Shown piece by piece: positions 40,024-41,846 of a stretch of 41,846 bases of DNA (positions are counted from its first letter, which is position 1; each line of letters opens with the position of its first letter). The stretch is taken from NCBI GenBank assembly GCA_002492465.1, contig DKYT01000022.1, forward strand, positions 1 to 41,846, written 5' to 3'. Made by a program: the position numbers and the translations under genes. The DNA comes from Lachnospiraceae bacterium UBA7093 (GTDB taxonomy: Bacteria; Bacillota; Clostridia; Lachnospirales; Lachnospiraceae). The notes under the pieces were generated by a model. The model saw only the letters and a list, made by a program, of their open reading frames with translations. It was not told the origin of the DNA and did no database searches.

Positions 40024-40797
40024 TCACTGCTGTCGGTTCATTTCATTTACAGTTTTCTCCGGTTTTACCGTCATCTCCACCCATGCCGGGAGAAATCCGC
40101 TTTTAATGGCATTCCGCACAGACCTGATATTAGACCACGCAGAACAGTAAAAAGGGACTTTTCCTCTTTTTAGGATCTCCACTGCCAAAGTACTGGTAAG
40201 CGCAGCGGCGATTCCCTTTCTTCTATACCCCGGCAGAACATCCACACCGATCTGCCACATAGCGTCGCAGTCCGCCGAGCATCCCGCAAGCCCAATCAGT
40301 TTCCCCTCCTCGTATGCTCCCACACCCAGAACATCCGCTTCCTTTCTATCCTCACACAGCGCATTACTCCATTCCGGCTGGTACAACCCGTCAAAATCAG
40401 GTTTTTGTAATAGCTTTAACGCATACTCGCAGGGCAACCCATGTAAATTCTCCAGATCCGGCAGATAATACTCAGCCATAAAACATACCTTTTGCCCCTT
40501 CTCCGCCAATTTTTCGTTCAGCCAATACAGGTTAGGCGTTTCAAAACAATGATAGAATGTGAACCTCTCTAAATACTCCTCCAGGATTTCCCTATATTCA
40601 TCCTTCACAGCCGCAACAACATTATTTCCATAGGAAACCAAATTACAGGCAATAGGTTCCTTATAATACTTTCGCGCGCCATTGCCAAGGGCAAATTTCA
40701 CGACCACATGCTCATCGCAGAAGAAATCCGATGCTTTACAGTTCATCTCCAGTGCGGACTGCTTCATTGCAATTTCCAATATATCCTGATTTGTCAT
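40024..40797 (-). CDS. GNAT-family N-acetyltransferase (two-part)
   Basis: In this 257-residue protein the first half is a degenerate or accessory domain (KFALGNGARKYYKEPIACNL, then VSYGNNVVAAV). The second half has a clear GNAT core, LIGLAGCSADCDAMWQIGVD then VLPGYRRKGIAAALTSTLAV, where RRKGIA binds acetyl-CoA, followed by CSAWSNIRSVRNAIKSGFLP. The substrate is unknown. GGAGGAAAAT precedes the ATG and a weak copy of the shared leader motif (40804-40822) lies before that. It is probably co-transcribed with the suppressor-of-fused gene 42 bases upstream. Confidence 0.87.
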   Translation of the reverse strand: MTNQDILEIAMKQSALEMNCKASDFFCDEHVVVKFALGNGARKYYKEPIACNLVSYGNNVVAAVKDEYREILEEYLERFTFYHCFETPNLYWLNEKLAEKGQKVCFMAEYYLPDLENLHGLPCEYALKLLQKPDFDGLYQPEWSNALCEDRKEADVLGVGAYEEGKLIGLAGCSADCDAMWQIGVDVLPGYRRKGIAAALTSTLAVEILKRGKVPFYCSAWSNIRSVRNAIKSGFLPAWVEMTVKPEKTVNEMNRQQ

Positions 40798-40838
40798 ATT
40801 TTCCTCCGTTTCGAAAGGGTTTGCACTGCCTTTTGTCG

Positions 40839-41609
40839 TTACTCCACATACTTCCTCCGCTTCGGGTCGATCACCCTGGGGAATGCCACCCTGAAAAAAA
40901 GATTCAATATCGCCTCATAGCCTTCTTCCAGCTTATACTCTATTTCCTCCCGGTACATTGGAATCGCCCACAGGAAATTAATTCTCGTTCCGTCTTTACA
41001 AATCAGAGAATCAACCCCCGGATAGACCTCGCCCAGTTCCAGCACAGGAAGAAAGAAAAAGCCTCCCAGACTGGTTCCTTCTCCCAGAGGATCATAATCC
41101 TCGCCGTTAGGCAGGGTATGCCCCTCCCCCAGCCAGGTTTTGTATTCATGAGGAAACCTTGCCAGATATTTGATCCACCGGATAGGCCAATAGTATTCTT
41201 CCTGTATTTTTTCTGCCGCTTCTCCCAGTCCCCCCAGCTTCCAATCCTCCGGCAAAAACATAAAAAGCTCCGCTCTCTCATAAGCGCTTTTATCGTAATC
41301 GCCGTCCGGCAGCGTCATGGGCAGATCGCTCATTCCACTGGTCCAAAGCACATAATAATGCCGGTTTCCCTCAGGCGGAATGACGTTAACGTCAATATGT
41401 ACAATATCCGATAAAATCTCATGAAATACATAAGGCTTCTCCTGCTTGCAGGGGAACACCCGGTTTACATGCTCCGTCAATTCCTCCAAATACCTTCCCG
41501 ACTCTGTCACCGGCTCCCATTTTCTGTTATCATCATCGCTGTAACCGATCACATCCACCTTTGTCCCATCCTTGGACACCTTCTTTTTCCGATTTAAAAT
41601 AAATCCCAT
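40839..41609 (-). CDS. Suppressor-of-fused domain protein
   Basis: This cytosolic protein of about 256 residues matches the bacterial SUFU-domain family: YLEELTEHVNRVFPCKQEKP, DIVHIDVNVIPPEGNRHYYV, LWTSGMSDLPMTLPDG, AELFMFLPEDWKL, then WPIRWIKYLARFPHEYKTWL and INFLWAIPMYREEIEYKLEE. In bacteria the domain appears in polymorphic-toxin immunity proteins and in stand-alone genes of unknown role; no toxin is visible here. The ATG at 41609 has GGAGG ten bases upstream, whereas the GTG at 41618 overlaps that site. It is likely the first gene of a unit with the GNAT gene. Confidence 0.85.
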   Translation of the reverse strand: MGFILNRKKKVSKDGTKVDVIGYSDDDNRKWEPVTESGRYLEELTEHVNRVFPCKQEKPYVFHEILSDIVHIDVNVIPPEGNRHYYVLWTSGMSDLPMTLPDGDYDKSAYERAELFMFLPEDWKLGGLGEAAEKIQEEYYWPIRWIKYLARFPHEYKTWLGEGHTLPNGEDYDPLGEGTSLGGFFFLPVLELGEVYPGVDSLICKDGTRINFLWAIPMYREEIEYKLEEGYEAILNLFFRVAFPRVIDPKRRKYVE

Positions 41610-41690
41610 ATGAACCACGCCTCCTCAAAAATAAGATCCAAATCACATCTCAGCCAAACCATACTACCATCATTATATTTTCAATCCCCT

Positions 41691-41846
41691 CTACCTTTCA
41701 ATATCTTTTTCACTTTTGCAGGGAAGTTTTTGCAGTGAAATATTCCATAAAAACGTTATCATCATAGAAACGCCAAGACATACATTCAGGCAGGGCATTA
41801 CCCCGAAGGGCAGGCGGCGCCCCATTAGCACATATGGTTTCAGAAC
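41691..41846 (-). CDS. 3' end of a membrane-protein-like gene (runs off the window)
   Basis: The last 51 codons of a frame open to the window edge read VLKPYVLMGRRLPFGVMPCL, then NVCLGVSMMITFLWNISLQK, with a short charged tail and a TAG at 41693-41691. A hydrophobic helix (about FGVMPCLNVCLGVSMMITFLW) near the C-terminus suggests an integral membrane protein. I do not recognise the family, and because the 5' part is missing, the call rests on the open frame and composition alone. Confidence 0.45.
   Translation of the reverse strand, partial: VLKPYVLMGRRLPFGVMPCLNVCLGVSMMITFLWNISLQKLPCKSEKDIER

Noticed and set aside
1..41846. CRISPR arrays, tRNA or rRNA genes, and complete insertion sequences
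   Set aside because: None were recognised on either strand; the repeats found are operators, coding repeats or leader motifs.

Overview
The window looks like a chromosomal segment of a gut Firmicute, most likely a Lachnospiraceae member (Blautia/Ruminococcus-like). The clues are moderate GC, strong AGGAGG-type ribosome binding sites, a DUF4250 gene next to clpB, EFR1-type flavodoxin-ferredoxins, a CIRCE operator, a class B sortase with a VPKTG substrate carrying CxHxH repeats, and a sugar ABC locus without its own ATPase. No genus is claimed.

Region 1 (1-10.6 kb) is an accessory zone of mostly single genes on the minus strand. It starts with the 5' end of a DUF3800 gene preceded by a promoter and a compact, probably structured leader RNA. 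Then follow an NTF2-like protein, a frameshifted TfoX C-terminal-domain gene, a Nudix hydrolase, an N-terminally deleted metallo-beta-lactamase-fold gene, a flavodoxin-family protein, and an SGNH hydrolase-TetR pair. On the plus strand are a divergent EFR1 ferredoxin and a PadR-DUF2812 pair. Next come an alpha/beta hydrolase, a C39-like protein, an XRE-GyrI-like regulator, a nitroreductase and an AAA/DUF4143 ATPase.

Region 2 (10.6-17.1 kb) holds a class B sortase with its likely cell-wall-anchored substrate, then an 856-residue redox fusion. That fusion joins a CoA-disulfide-reductase-like module, a rhodanese, a siroheme-type sulfite reductase half and a 2x[4Fe-4S] ferredoxin.

Region 3 (17.2-27.7 kb) is a Gram-positive polysaccharide-utilisation-like locus. 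It has two permeases, a lipoprotein binding protein and two intracellular family 2 glycoside hydrolases, one with an unusual N-terminal architecture. A divergently transcribed GntR/LacI-type regulator sits at its head, with a palindrome over that regulator's -35. Imported glycan fragments would be cleaved in the cytoplasm; the ATPase is presumably encoded elsewhere.

Region 4 (27.8-37 kb) has a ParE remnant, O-acetylhomoserine sulfhydrylase (metY-type) with a CymR/IscR-like Rrf2 regulator, a GNAT-WYL regulator operon with a possible 24-residue coupled ORF, an AbiE toxin-antitoxin locus whose toxin has lost its middle, a polysaccharide deacetylase, DUF4250, and clpB under CIRCE control.

Region 5 (37-41.8 kb) has two Fic genes in tandem, one canonical and one with a variant motif, separated by a scrap of ferredoxin gene. 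A truncated EFR1-like ferredoxin gene, a GNAT, a suppressor-of-fused protein and the 3' end of a membrane-protein-like gene follow.

Recurring themes are gene decay (six broken genes), unusually legible operators, and a leader motif shared by several unrelated accessory genes.
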